A DNA stretch of 64,000 nt, taken from Chromatocurvus sp046260765 (GTDB lineage: Bacteria > Pseudomonadota > Gammaproteobacteria > Pseudomonadales > Halieaceae). The stretch covers positions 54,871 to 118,870 of the forward strand of contig JBHEOO010000003.1 in NCBI GenBank assembly GCA_046260765.1. Reading direction: 5' to 3'. Each line of letters begins with the position of its first letter. Positions within the stretch are counted from its first letter, which is position 1. The notes beneath the pieces are model-generated. The model was not told where the DNA came from. It made no database searches and saw only the letters and a program-made list of their open reading frames with translations. Both the position numbers and the translations under genes were made by a program. Positions 42,801-50,384 of this stretch are shown piece by piece.

Positions 42801-43392
42801 AGCGGGACAGCTCCCAGCCGAAAATGCCCAGATCCAGCACTTCCTGCACGTTTGACGGGCTCAGCACCGGCACCGAGGCGCCGATGAACATGTGCTCCGA
42901 CTGGTGCGGCAGCGTGGAGGATTTGCAGGCGTGATCATCGCCGGCAACAGCCAGCACGCCACCATAGCGGGAGGTGCCAAACGCATTGGCGTGCTTGATG
43001 ACATCCATGCTGCGATCAACGCCCGGGCCCTTGCCGTACCACATGCTGAAGACGCCATCGTATTTCGCGCCCTTGAACAGGGTGGTCTGCTGACTGCCCC
43101 AGACAGCGGTAGCCGCCAGGTCCTCGTTGATGCCGGGCTGGAACAGAATATTGTCGCGTTCGAGATACGAGGCCGCTTTCCACATGGCCTGGTCAACGCC
43201 GCCCAGCGGTGAACCGCGGTACCCGGAGACGAAGCCTGCCGTATTCAGTCCTGCGTGCTGGTCGCGCTGGCGCTGCAGCATGGGCAGGCGCACCAGCGCC
43301 TCGATGCCGGTCATGTAGGCCCGGGGAACATCCAGCGCGTACTTGTCATCAAGCGATACCCTGCGCAAGGTCTTACTGTTATCGGCGCCCAT
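39895..43392 (-). CDS. Indolepyruvate ferredoxin oxidoreductase, IorA-IorB fusion
   Basis: A 1165-residue fused 2-oxoacid oxidoreductase. The N-terminal half is the IorA-like part: pyrimidine-binding region (NTAGFVSGYRGSPLGGVDQ), then the thiamine diphosphate site (HFCSGCPHNTSTRVPEG, GGIGCHYMATWM, GGEGATWIGQ). Residues around 640-700 carry cysteine clusters for iron-sulfur centres (VCEGCGDCSVKSNC, SCNKDYSCANGFCPS). The C-terminal half is the gamma-type IorB part (VVTGVGGTGVLTITALVAMAA). Such fusions are common in aerobic proteobacteria and oxidise aryl or branched 2-oxo acids to acyl-CoA. ATG at 43392 has GGGAG nine bases upstream; a GTG two codons earlier lies too close to it. Divergent from an Lrp-type gene with operator-like palindromes in between. 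Confidence 0.93.
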   Translation of the reverse strand: MGADNSKTLRRVSLDDKYALDVPRAYMTGIEALVRLPMLQRQRDQHAGLNTAGFVSGYRGSPLGGVDQAMWKAASYLERDNILFQPGINEDLAATAVWGSQQTTLFKGAKYDGVFSMWYGKGPGVDRSMDVIKHANAFGTSRYGGVLAVAGDDHACKSSTLPHQSEHMFIGASVPVLSPSNVQEVLDLGIFGWELSRYSGCWVALKAITENMDSAISADLDPSRIQIHIPEEFQLPAGGVHARWPDKPLEQELRLNKYKIYAAREFARVNNLNRIVIDCEKPRLGIITSGKSFLDVMQALEDMGIDDGVAAEIGLRVYKVGMPWPLEPRATHDFAEGLEEILVVEEKRSIIEDQLTGQLYNYPVAARPRVIGEFDEEGRDLLPNLGELTPAMVALAIASRIRRFYQSETMDRRIQWIEDKEKSLARPGDSIERVPHFCSGCPHNTSTRVPEGSQAFGGIGCHYMATWMSDRETHTFTQMGGEGATWIGQAPFTETKHVFQNLGDGTYFHSGLLAIRAAVASKVNITYKILYNDAVAMTGGQPIDGSLTVGDVVHQVSAEGVHRIAVVSDYPDAWRGKFHGIPGYTLHHRDEMDALQRELREYNGTSVIVFVQTCAAEKRRRRRKGLLEDPSKRLFINPAVCEGCGDCSVKSNCLSVVPKETELGRKRKIDQSSCNKDYSCANGFCPSFVSVIGGTLRKPDGAGAASDTLFDPLPEPTLPALDTPWNTVVTGVGGTGVLTITALVAMAAHIEGKGCATMNQTGLAQKFGAVVSHVRVSARQEDIKAVRIPAGEADLLLGCDLVVTSTYEALGKVANGRTHAVVNDAEVPTSAFITDPDARFPTEPMRQRVRDEAGDEATFFLDSSRIATQLLGDSIASNLFLLGYAWQRGLVPVSAEALGQAIELNGVAINFNRQAFLWGRRYAHQPERVMQLVDELAPLEPGRLQSVDDILKDRVRRLTDYQDASYAELYRSHVERVRAVDPRSGEPGSLTVVVARNLFKLMAYKDEYEVARLYTNGEFREELERRFEGDYELRFHLAPPLLSKRDPNTGHLQKREFGPWMLRAFGLLAKLRTLRGGALDIFGYTEERRQERADITDYLELLNDVLPRLTQDNYDTAVEVAALPAKLRGFGHVKDRNRAQLDVVRNRLLARLRGEAEAVQFVDAA

Positions 43393-43465
43393 AAGCACTG
43401 TCTCCCAGAGAGTTCAACCCCTCATTGTTGCGCAAACCCCGCGGCATTGTTATTTGATTTGTGGT

Positions 43466-43485
43466 GCGTTTATAGGGATAAACGC
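43466..43485. promoter_or_regulatory. Perfect inverted repeat, candidate Lrp operator 1
   Basis: GCGTTTAT, four bases (AGGG), ATAAACGC: eight perfect pairs in the 131 bp between the divergent IorAB and Lrp genes. Confidence 0.6.
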
Positions 43486-43487
43486 AT

Positions 43488-43505
43488 AATATATTCATAT
43501 ATATT
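43488..43505. promoter_or_regulatory. Perfect inverted repeat, candidate Lrp operator 2
   Basis: AATATAT, four bases (TCAT), ATATATT: seven perfect pairs with the same spacer as the neighbouring palindrome; the dyad centres are 21 bp apart, two helical turns. Confidence 0.5.
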
Positions 43506-43523
43506 GAAAAAAATGGATAAATT

Positions 43524-44000
43524 ATGACTTTGAAGCTAAGCAAACAGGATATCGGTATCCTTACGCTGCTGCAGCAGGATGCTACCCAGAGCAGCGCAAG
43601 CATTGCCGAGCGCGTCAACCTGTCGCAATCCCCCTGCTGGCGGCGCATCAACCGCATGGAAGATGAAGGCCTGATCCGCGGACGCGTCGCGCTGCTGGAT
43701 CGCTCCGCCCTGGGGATGGACGTCATCGTGTTCGCCACGATCAACCTCACATCCACCGGACGACAGAACCTGATGACCTTTGAGCGCGACATCGTGCGCC
43801 ACCCGGAGGTGATAGAGTGCTATACCATGACCGGAATCTGGGACTACATGCTGAAGATTGTGACGCGGGACGTACGCCACTATGAGTCCTTTGTGCGCAA
43901 TACGCTGACGGCGAGCCCCTCTATCCGTGAGCTGCACTCGCATCTCGCGGTCACCGAGATCAAGAACACCACAGAGCTGCCACTGAACACCCAGCTCTGA
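43524..44000 (+). CDS. Lrp/AsnC family regulator 2
   Basis: A 158-residue regulator. The helix-turn-helix (SSASIAERVNLSQSPCWRRINRM) is followed by the RAM ligand domain (ECYTMTGIWDYMLKIVTRDVRHYESF) and the C-terminal motif IKNTTELPL. It resembles the regulator at 19779 in all parts but is clearly a different paralogue. It is divergent from the IorAB, leucine dehydrogenase and M14 group and lies 27 bp before the aminotransferase gene, so it is placed to control both arms and itself in response to an amino acid. The two palindromes upstream are the likely binding sites. Confidence 0.93.
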   Translation: MTLKLSKQDIGILTLLQQDATQSSASIAERVNLSQSPCWRRINRMEDEGLIRGRVALLDRSALGMDVIVFATINLTSTGRQNLMTFERDIVRHPEVIECYTMTGIWDYMLKIVTRDVRHYESFVRNTLTASPSIRELHSHLAVTEIKNTTELPLNTQL

Positions 44001-44027
44001 AACACGCGTTTTCAGGACATAGTCAAC

Positions 44028-45173
44028 ATGCTGCACAGCAAACTTCCCGACATCGGCACCAATATCTTCAGTCGCATGACTGCGTTGGCCAACGAATGTG
44101 GCGCCATCAATCTTTCCCAGGGGTTTCCCGACTTTCCAGCGCCGCAGGCACTGCGCGAGGCGATGGCGCACCACGCCATCCACGGTCACAACCAGTATGC
44201 CCCGCTGGCGGGGTTACCCGCGCTGCGCGAGACGCTTGCCGCACAGCTGGTCAACGATCGCGGCGTTGACTGCGACCCGGACACCGAAATTACCGTGACG
44301 CCCGGCGCCACCGTTGCCATTTACTGCGCAATCACCGCGTGCGTGCAGCCCGGGGATGAAGTGATCCTCCTCGACCCCTGCTACGACAGCTACGAGCCCG
44401 CTATTGTCCTGAGCGGTGGACGCGCCGTGCATGTGCCTCTCGATACACGCACCTTTGCGCCAGACTGGGAGCGTATCGAGTCCGCGGTTACACCGAGAAC
44501 ACGGCTGATTATTGTCAACTCACCGCACAACCCGACGGGCGCGGTGCTCAGTCGCCAGGATCTTCGCAGCCTCGAGGCATTGGCTGCACGTCATGACCTT
44601 TACGTGATCAGCGACGAAGTTTACGAATATCTGGTGTATGACGGCGCGGCGCACCACAGCGTGCTGCAGCTGGAAGGACTGCGCGAGCGCAGTTTCGCTG
44701 TTTTCTCCTTTGGCAAGACGTTTGGCGTTACGGGCTGGAAGACGGGCTACTGCGTTGCCCCGCAGACATTGACAGCCGAGCTGCGCAAGATTCACCAGTT
44801 CGTCTGCTTCGTGGCGGTGACCCCCGTGCAGCTGGCCATCGCCGATTTCCTTCGCGACCTGCCGGGCTACCCTGGCCAACTTGCTGACGAATACCAGGCA
44901 AGGCGAGACCTTTTCTGCGGCGCGCTTGCCGAATCGCGCTTCAGACTGCAGCCGGGTGCGGGCACGTATTTCCAGCTGCTTGACTACAGCGACATCAGTG
45001 ATCAGCCTGATACCGGGTTATGTGAGCACTTGGCACGAGAGCACGGTGTAGCCTGCGTGCCGGTGTCCGTTTTCTCGCAGTCGCCTGAGCCGGAGCAGCG
45101 ACTTCTGCGCTTCTGCTTTGCGAAACAGGATTCCCAACTCAAGGAGGCAGCACGTCGTCTATGCAGAATCTGA
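44028..45173 (+). CDS. Methionine-type aminotransferase (YbdL-like)
   Basis: A 381-residue fold type I, class I aminotransferase. INLSQGFPDFPAPQALREAM is the N-terminal family block, VNSPHNPTGAVLS binds PLP phosphate, and SFGKTFGVTGWKTGY contains the PLP lysine. Sequence and length match E. coli YbdL and related KMTB/glutamine transaminases, which transaminate methionine, phenylalanine and other hydrophobic or aromatic residues. The next gene, an omega-amidase overlapping by 13 bp, removes the alpha-ketoglutaramate made when glutamine is the donor, which supports a glutamine-dependent transaminase. Confidence 0.92.
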   Translation: MLHSKLPDIGTNIFSRMTALANECGAINLSQGFPDFPAPQALREAMAHHAIHGHNQYAPLAGLPALRETLAAQLVNDRGVDCDPDTEITVTPGATVAIYCAITACVQPGDEVILLDPCYDSYEPAIVLSGGRAVHVPLDTRTFAPDWERIESAVTPRTRLIIVNSPHNPTGAVLSRQDLRSLEALAARHDLYVISDEVYEYLVYDGAAHHSVLQLEGLRERSFAVFSFGKTFGVTGWKTGYCVAPQTLTAELRKIHQFVCFVAVTPVQLAIADFLRDLPGYPGQLADEYQARRDLFCGALAESRFRLQPGAGTYFQLLDYSDISDQPDTGLCEHLAREHGVACVPVSVFSQSPEPEQRLLRFCFAKQDSQLKEAARRLCRI

Positions 45174-45937
45174 CCGCAACACTCGTCCAGTGCGAGCTCG
45201 CCTGGGAGTCGCCGGCGCAGAACCGTGAGCGACTGGAATCCCTCATTGCCAGGGAAAGCGGCAACACGGATATCGTTGTCCTGCCGGAGATGTTTACCAC
45301 CGGGTTCTCCATGAATGCCGAAGCCAATGCCGAACCTCCGGGTGGGGAAACAGAGCAATGGCTGCGAAGAATGGCCATAGAGCTTGACTGCGCCGTCACC
45401 GGCAGCATCGCCACGCGAGACGGTGGCAGAGTGTACAACCGCATGCTGTTTGCCACATCAGATACTGTCACGTATTACGACAAGCGGCACCTGTTTCGCA
45501 TGGCGGGGGAGGAACAGCACTATGCGCCGGGCCACAACCGCATCTGCGTGACGTGGCGCGGCTGGCGCATACTGCTGCAGGTTTGCTACGACCTGCGTTT
45601 TCCGGTGTTCAGTCGCAACCGCGGGGACTACGACCTGGCACTTTACGTGGCCAACTGGCCGGTCGCCCGCCGCGAGCACTGGCGCTGTCTGCTGCAGGCG
45701 CGGGCCATTGAGAACCTGGCCTGCGTGGTCGGGGTCAACCGGGTGGGCGAGGACGGCAATGGGCTTCACTATGCCGGCGACAGTCTCGCCCTCGATGCAC
45801 ATGGCAATCACCTCGCCGAGCTGAAAGAGGGTGCGGAAACACGCCGTGTGACCTTTGACGCAGAGGCATTGACGGCTCACCGGGCGCACTTTCCCTTTCA
45901 TCTTGACGCGGATGACTTTTCCCTCTCCGTTTCATAA
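45161..45937 (+). CDS. Omega-amidase, nitrilase family (YafV-like)
   Basis: A 258-residue nitrilase-superfamily hydrolase with the full catalytic triad: glutamate in VVLPEMFTTGF, lysine in YYDKRHLFR, cysteine in LLQVCYDLRFP. The closest known group is YafV/omega-amidase, which hydrolyses alpha-ketoglutaramate and alpha-ketosuccinamate. The start ATG lies inside the end of the aminotransferase gene, so the two are co-translated and likely act one after the other in methionine salvage or amino-acid use. The stop codon falls inside a 16-bp tandem repeat. Confidence 0.93.
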   Translation: MQNLTATLVQCELAWESPAQNRERLESLIARESGNTDIVVLPEMFTTGFSMNAEANAEPPGGETEQWLRRMAIELDCAVTGSIATRDGGRVYNRMLFATSDTVTYYDKRHLFRMAGEEQHYAPGHNRICVTWRGWRILLQVCYDLRFPVFSRNRGDYDLALYVANWPVARREHWRCLLQARAIENLACVVGVNRVGEDGNGLHYAGDSLALDAHGNHLAELKEGAETRRVTFDAEALTAHRAHFPFHLDADDFSLSVS

Positions 45938-45959
45938 TACGACGGTTTCATGATACGAC
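45930..45959. repeat. 16-bp tandem duplication at the omega-amidase stop
   Basis: TTTCATAATACGAC and TTTCATGATACGAC follow each other with a 16-bp period and one mismatch. The first copy holds the TAA stop codon of the omega-amidase; the second would not alter the protein. Confidence 0.85.
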
Positions 45960-46046
45960 TGGGTGATATCAACGTAAGAGGTTATCATTATATGTTAATC
46001 AGGGGCTTATACGTCGCCCGCCACCCGAAACGGACACAATACTGTC

Positions 46047-47153
46047 ATGCGACATAGTAGATGCCTCTTCCGCCACACTGCCGTGGTGCTGCTTCTTAGC
46101 ATTGTTGCCTGCGGCGAGAAGGCCGCGACGGGTGACAATAATGCCCCCAAGCGTTCGCGATCGGTGCCGGTAGCGGCGGCGCCGTTGTCCTACCAGAACC
46201 TGACCACCCGGTTGGAGGCTGTGGGTACATCCGAGGCCTTAAAAAGTATTTCACTGTTTCCGGAGGCCGCGGGCGAAGTCGTCGCCGTGCATTTCAAACC
46301 CGGTGACTTCGTGGAACGCGGCGATACCCTGCTGGAGCTCGAGTCCCGGAACCAGAAGCTGGCACTGGAACTGGCCAGCGTGAGGCTTGAGGAAACCCGG
46401 CGGCTATTCGACCGTTATGACCGCGCCAACCGCAGCGTCGATCTGACGGTCCCCGAAACCACCGTAGACACCGCGCGCACGGCACTCGAGACGGCGCGCA
46501 TCGAGCGCGATCTCGCACAGGTCGCACTGGAGCGACGTTTCATCAACGCACCGTTCTCCGGTCACGTGGGCATCACGGATGTGGAGGTCGGCGACCGCGT
46601 CGACACCACATCGGTCATTACCACACTGGATGACCGCAGTGCGCTGCAGGTAACGTTTGACGCTCCGGAGTCTTTTGTGGGGCAGCTTGCCGTGAACGAT
46701 CCAGTGGACGTCACCACCTGGCGAGACAGCAATAGCACGGTGCAGGGTGAAGTCATTGAGGTGGATTCGCGGATCAACCCGGTATCCCGCGCCTTCCGTG
46801 TACGCGCTCGCGTGCCCAACGAGGGCGACGAGCTGCGCCCGGGGATGAGTTTCCGCGTTGCCCTGTTGCTGGATCGTGGACGCTTCCCCGCCGTCTCGGA
46901 GGTCGCGGTACAGTGGGGCGCAAACGGCGCCTTTGTGTGGGTGGCAGAGGACGACAAGGCACGACGCGTGTCGGTGCGCCTGGTGGAGCGTGTCGACGGC
47001 CGCATCCTTATCGAGGGAGATCTTGCCCAGGGGGACATGGTCATCGGCGAGGGCGTACAGTCCATGCGCGAGGGCATTGCACTTCGTGTTATCGATGCGC
47101 GTGCTGTGGCCCGGGATGCGCGTGACGAGCCTGCATCCCGGTCAGAATCCTGA
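46047..47153 (+). CDS. RND efflux periplasmic adaptor lipoprotein
   Basis: A 368-residue membrane fusion protein. A lipoprotein signal (VVLLLSIVACGEK, cysteine 22) anchors it in the membrane. Then come a lipoyl-type half-motif (EAAGEVVAVHFKPGDFVERGDTLLEL), a coiled hairpin of about 60 residues, the second lipoyl half (INAPFSGHVGITDVEVGDRVD), and the beta-barrel domains. It links an inner-membrane RND pump to an outer-membrane channel, which is not encoded here. Its stop is followed one base later by the pump gene. Cargo unknown; the pair resembles multidrug or solvent pumps more than metal pumps. Confidence 0.93.
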   Translation: MRHSRCLFRHTAVVLLLSIVACGEKAATGDNNAPKRSRSVPVAAAPLSYQNLTTRLEAVGTSEALKSISLFPEAAGEVVAVHFKPGDFVERGDTLLELESRNQKLALELASVRLEETRRLFDRYDRANRSVDLTVPETTVDTARTALETARIERDLAQVALERRFINAPFSGHVGITDVEVGDRVDTTSVITTLDDRSALQVTFDAPESFVGQLAVNDPVDVTTWRDSNSTVQGEVIEVDSRINPVSRAFRVRARVPNEGDELRPGMSFRVALLLDRGRFPAVSEVAVQWGANGAFVWVAEDDKARRVSVRLVERVDGRILIEGDLAQGDMVIGEGVQSMREGIALRVIDARAVARDARDEPASRSES

Positions 47154-47154
47154 C

Positions 47155-50100
47155 ATGAACGACACGAACGGATCCCCAGGCCAGACTGATCTGCCGGCGC
47201 TCGGCGTGCGGCGTCCCTGGCTGGTTGCGGTCATCAACCTGCTGATTGTCATTGCCGGAGTGGGCGCGCTGCTGGCGGTTGAGGTACGCGAACTGCCGGA
47301 TGTCGATCGCCCGATCATCAATGTGCGTGCACAACTGCCGGGTGCCTCCCCCGAAACAATGGATTCGGAGGTCACCAGCCTGCTGGAGGGCGCTGTGGCT
47401 CGCGTTTCTGGTGTACGCGACATCAATTCATCCAGCGAGGAGAACAGCGCGCGCATCCGCGTCGAGTTTCAGCCGGGTGATGATGTCGACCGCGCCGCCG
47501 CCGACGTACGCGAGGCCGTCAGCCGGGTGAGCAGAGAACTGCCGGAGGATGTGGAGCAGCTTGCGGTCTACAAGGCGGATGAGGACGCCGAGGAGATTGT
47601 GCGCATCGCCGTGGTCAGCAATCGCTACAGCGAGGAAGCGCTGGCACGGATCGTCGAGCAGGATATTGTTCCCACCTTCATCTCGCTTCCCGGCGTCGCC
47701 GACGTCCCGCTGTTCGGCGTTCGCCAGCGCGTTCTCAGAATCAACCTCGATCCACTCCGCCTCACCAGCTACGGTCTGACAATTCCCGATGTTGCCGAGG
47801 TTCTGCGCGGCGTTCCTCTCGATGTGCCCGCGGGCAGTTTCCGCACCGGCGACCAGCAGCTACTGGTCCGCGCCGACGCCCGTGCCATCCGCGAGTCAGA
47901 GATAGAGAACATCGTGCTCACCGGCAACGTACGCGTCGGCGATGTCGCCAGCGTCGCCTTCGGGCCAGCCGAAGCCGACTCATTTGTCCGTCTGAACGGA
48001 CAGCGCGTGATCGGTATCAGCGTGGTGCGTCAGGCCGGATCGAACACCATCGAAATCGCCGCCGGCGTGGACCGGGCGATTGCCCGGGTGAACGAGCGTT
48101 TCGGCGACATCGAGCTGGTAAAGATTTCAGACAACGCCATTTTCATTCGCGGCGCCGTCAAGGAGGTGCTGACCAGCCTGTTGCTTGCCATACTCGTGGT
48201 GATCGGCACGATACGCGTATTCTCCGGTTCAATGCGGCTGACGCTGGTGCCCGCGGTCGCCATCCCTGTCTCTTTGCTGGGCACTATCGCCTGCATCTGG
48301 ATGCTCGGCTTCTCGATCAACATTCTCACCCTGCTGGCGCTGGTGCTCGCCACGGGACTGATTGTGGATGATGCGATTGTCGTGCTGGAGAATATCCAGC
48401 GCCGACAGCGCCAGGGCCTCGGCGACAGTGCCGCTGCGGTTCTGGGCACGCGCCAGGTGTTTTTTGCGGTGATCGCAACAACCGCCGTGCTGGTCGCGGT
48501 TTTCGTTCCCATTGCCTTCCTGCCTGGCACGTCGGGTCGTCTGTTCCGCGAATTCGGCTTTGTTCTCGCAGTGTCCGTGGCCATTTCGTCCTTTGTCGCA
48601 CTGTCACTGGTACCGGCGGCAATGGCGAAGCTGGGAAGCAAGGACAGCAATCGCCTGTCCGCTGTCGACCGCCAGCTGCACCGCTTCGGCGCTGTTATCC
48701 AGCGCGGCTACGTGCGATCGCTCGGCGCCATCCTCGCCCATCCTTTCCTCGCGTTTGCCACCTGCGTGCTGATTGCCGGGGGTGCGACATCGCTGTATCA
48801 GCAGCTCGATCAGGAGCTCCTGCCAACGGAGGACCGGGGCGAACTGAACATTTTCTCACGCGGGCCCGACGGCACGGGCCTGCCTTTCACGGGAAGACAG
48901 GCAGATCGCTTCGAGGAGATTCTGTTGCCGATGCTGGCGACAGGCGAAATTCAGTCCGTCTACACCGTCGTCGGCCGCTACGATCCGAATATTGTACTGA
49001 TCAGCGCCCCCCTTGTGCCCTGGGAGAATCGCAGCCGAAGCCAGCAGGACATCGCGGCGGAAATACAGCCAATGCTCGACGATATTCCCGGCGGTGCCCG
49101 TGTCTTCAGCCGCAACAGCCTGAACCTCAGAGGGGCCTCCGGTGGCCTCAGGGTTGCCCTGGTGGGCAATGATTACGACCGCATCTTCGATGCGGCAAAG
49201 ACTTATACCGCGGCAATCGATGAGCGGCTGGCCAGCGTGGCCGGAACCCGGATCTCCTACCAGACATCACAGCCCCAGCTCTCGGTACGCATTGACCGTC
49301 GCCGCGCCAGTGAACTGGACATCCCTCTGGAATCGATCGCCCAGACATTGCGCGCCATGGTCGGCGGCCTCAATGTCATCAGCCTCAGCGTCGAGGACGA
49401 ATCGGTACCCATCATGCTCGAGTCGGGTGCGGGGTCCGTGAAGGCCCCGACCGACCTCGCCAACCTCTACGTGCGCGCAGGCAACGGCTCGCTGATTCCC
49501 CTCTCCAGCATGGTTACCCTGGTAGAGGAAGGTATTGCCGACCAGCTCGACCGGCAGTCGCAGCGACGGTCGATCCGGGTTGACGTCGACGTCAACCAGG
49601 GGGTGGCGCCGCAGACCGTGGTAGACGAATTGCGCAGCCTGGCGGAAGAAGTGCTGCCACCGGGCATTGAGCTGATCAACCAGGGCGAGGCTGCCGCACT
49701 GGACGATGCGAGGCGCGATACGCTGATCACTTATGGCTTTGCCCTGCTCATCGTTTTCCTGGTGCTCGTGGCCCAGTTCGAGAGCCTGACCAGTGCACTG
49801 GTCATCATGACCATCGTGCCCTTCGGGCTGGCGGCTGCCGTCTTCTCGCTGTTTGTTACCGGCACGTCCCTGAACATCTACTCCCAGGTAGGCCTGGTCA
49901 TGCTGATCGGGCTGATCGCCAAGAACGGGATTCTCGTGGTGGAATTTGCGGACCAGCTCCGCGACGAGGGTCTCGGTATCCTGGAGGCCGTTGCCGAGGC
50001 GTCCAGCGTGCGTTTTCGTCCCATCGTCATGACGCTGGTTTCGACCGTCCTTGGCGCACTGCCCCTGGTATTTGCCTTTGGACCAGGCGCAGAGGCACGC

Positions 50101-50265
50101 ATGTCAGTAGGATGGGTGGTGGTCGGCGGGCTCGGGATTACCGCGCTGTTCACGCTGTATCTGACACCGGTGGTCTACCTCGGGCTGGCGCGATTCACCC
50201 GACCCCGCGCTTCATCCGCACAGCGACTTGAGCAGGAACTGGCCGACGCCGTGACCAACGGGTGA
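47155..50265 (+). CDS. RND family efflux permease (HAE1 type)
   Basis: A 1036-residue proton-driven pump. The first helix (WLVAVINLLIVIAGVGALLAV) is followed by a periplasmic PN/PC domain (LPGASPETMDSEVTSLLE), helices 2-6 with TGLIVDDAIVVLENIQ, the proton-relay aspartate pair of the family, a second periplasmic domain (after residue 540), and helices 8-12 (GLVMLIGLIAKNGILVVEFA). The length and motifs fit the HAE1 group. The frame is open further upstream inside the adaptor gene, but the ATG at 47155 right after its stop is the natural start. No TolC-like gene follows. Confidence 0.95.
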   Translation: MNDTNGSPGQTDLPALGVRRPWLVAVINLLIVIAGVGALLAVEVRELPDVDRPIINVRAQLPGASPETMDSEVTSLLEGAVARVSGVRDINSSSEENSARIRVEFQPGDDVDRAAADVREAVSRVSRELPEDVEQLAVYKADEDAEEIVRIAVVSNRYSEEALARIVEQDIVPTFISLPGVADVPLFGVRQRVLRINLDPLRLTSYGLTIPDVAEVLRGVPLDVPAGSFRTGDQQLLVRADARAIRESEIENIVLTGNVRVGDVASVAFGPAEADSFVRLNGQRVIGISVVRQAGSNTIEIAAGVDRAIARVNERFGDIELVKISDNAIFIRGAVKEVLTSLLLAILVVIGTIRVFSGSMRLTLVPAVAIPVSLLGTIACIWMLGFSINILTLLALVLATGLIVDDAIVVLENIQRRQRQGLGDSAAAVLGTRQVFFAVIATTAVLVAVFVPIAFLPGTSGRLFREFGFVLAVSVAISSFVALSLVPAAMAKLGSKDSNRLSAVDRQLHRFGAVIQRGYVRSLGAILAHPFLAFATCVLIAGGATSLYQQLDQELLPTEDRGELNIFSRGPDGTGLPFTGRQADRFEEILLPMLATGEIQSVYTVVGRYDPNIVLISAPLVPWENRSRSQQDIAAEIQPMLDDIPGGARVFSRNSLNLRGASGGLRVALVGNDYDRIFDAAKTYTAAIDERLASVAGTRISYQTSQPQLSVRIDRRRASELDIPLESIAQTLRAMVGGLNVISLSVEDESVPIMLESGAGSVKAPTDLANLYVRAGNGSLIPLSSMVTLVEEGIADQLDRQSQRRSIRVDVDVNQGVAPQTVVDELRSLAEEVLPPGIELINQGEAAALDDARRDTLITYGFALLIVFLVLVAQFESLTSALVIMTIVPFGLAAAVFSLFVTGTSLNIYSQVGLVMLIGLIAKNGILVVEFADQLRDEGLGILEAVAEASSVRFRPIVMTLVSTVLGALPLVFAFGPGAEARMSVGWVVVGGLGITALFTLYLTPVVYLGLARFTRPRASSAQRLEQELADAVTNG

Positions 50266-50307
50266 CAGGGGCAAGCCTATGTTGCCCGGAGACACGCGCT
50301 GTCCATC

Positions 50308-50316
50308 TGTTATGAT
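50308..50316 (+). promoter_or_regulatory. Possible extended -10 promoter before the gamma-glutamyltransferase gene
   Basis: TGTTATGAT fits the extended -10 form TGnTATAAT with one mismatch, about 70 bases upstream of the start at 50385. No clear -35 box lies at the right distance. Confidence 0.4.
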
Positions 50317-50384
50317 CCCTCTGGCAAATTCTGCGGTCAGCCGTGCAGCGCGGGCGGACCGCCCAGACTGATAGAGGGGACACC

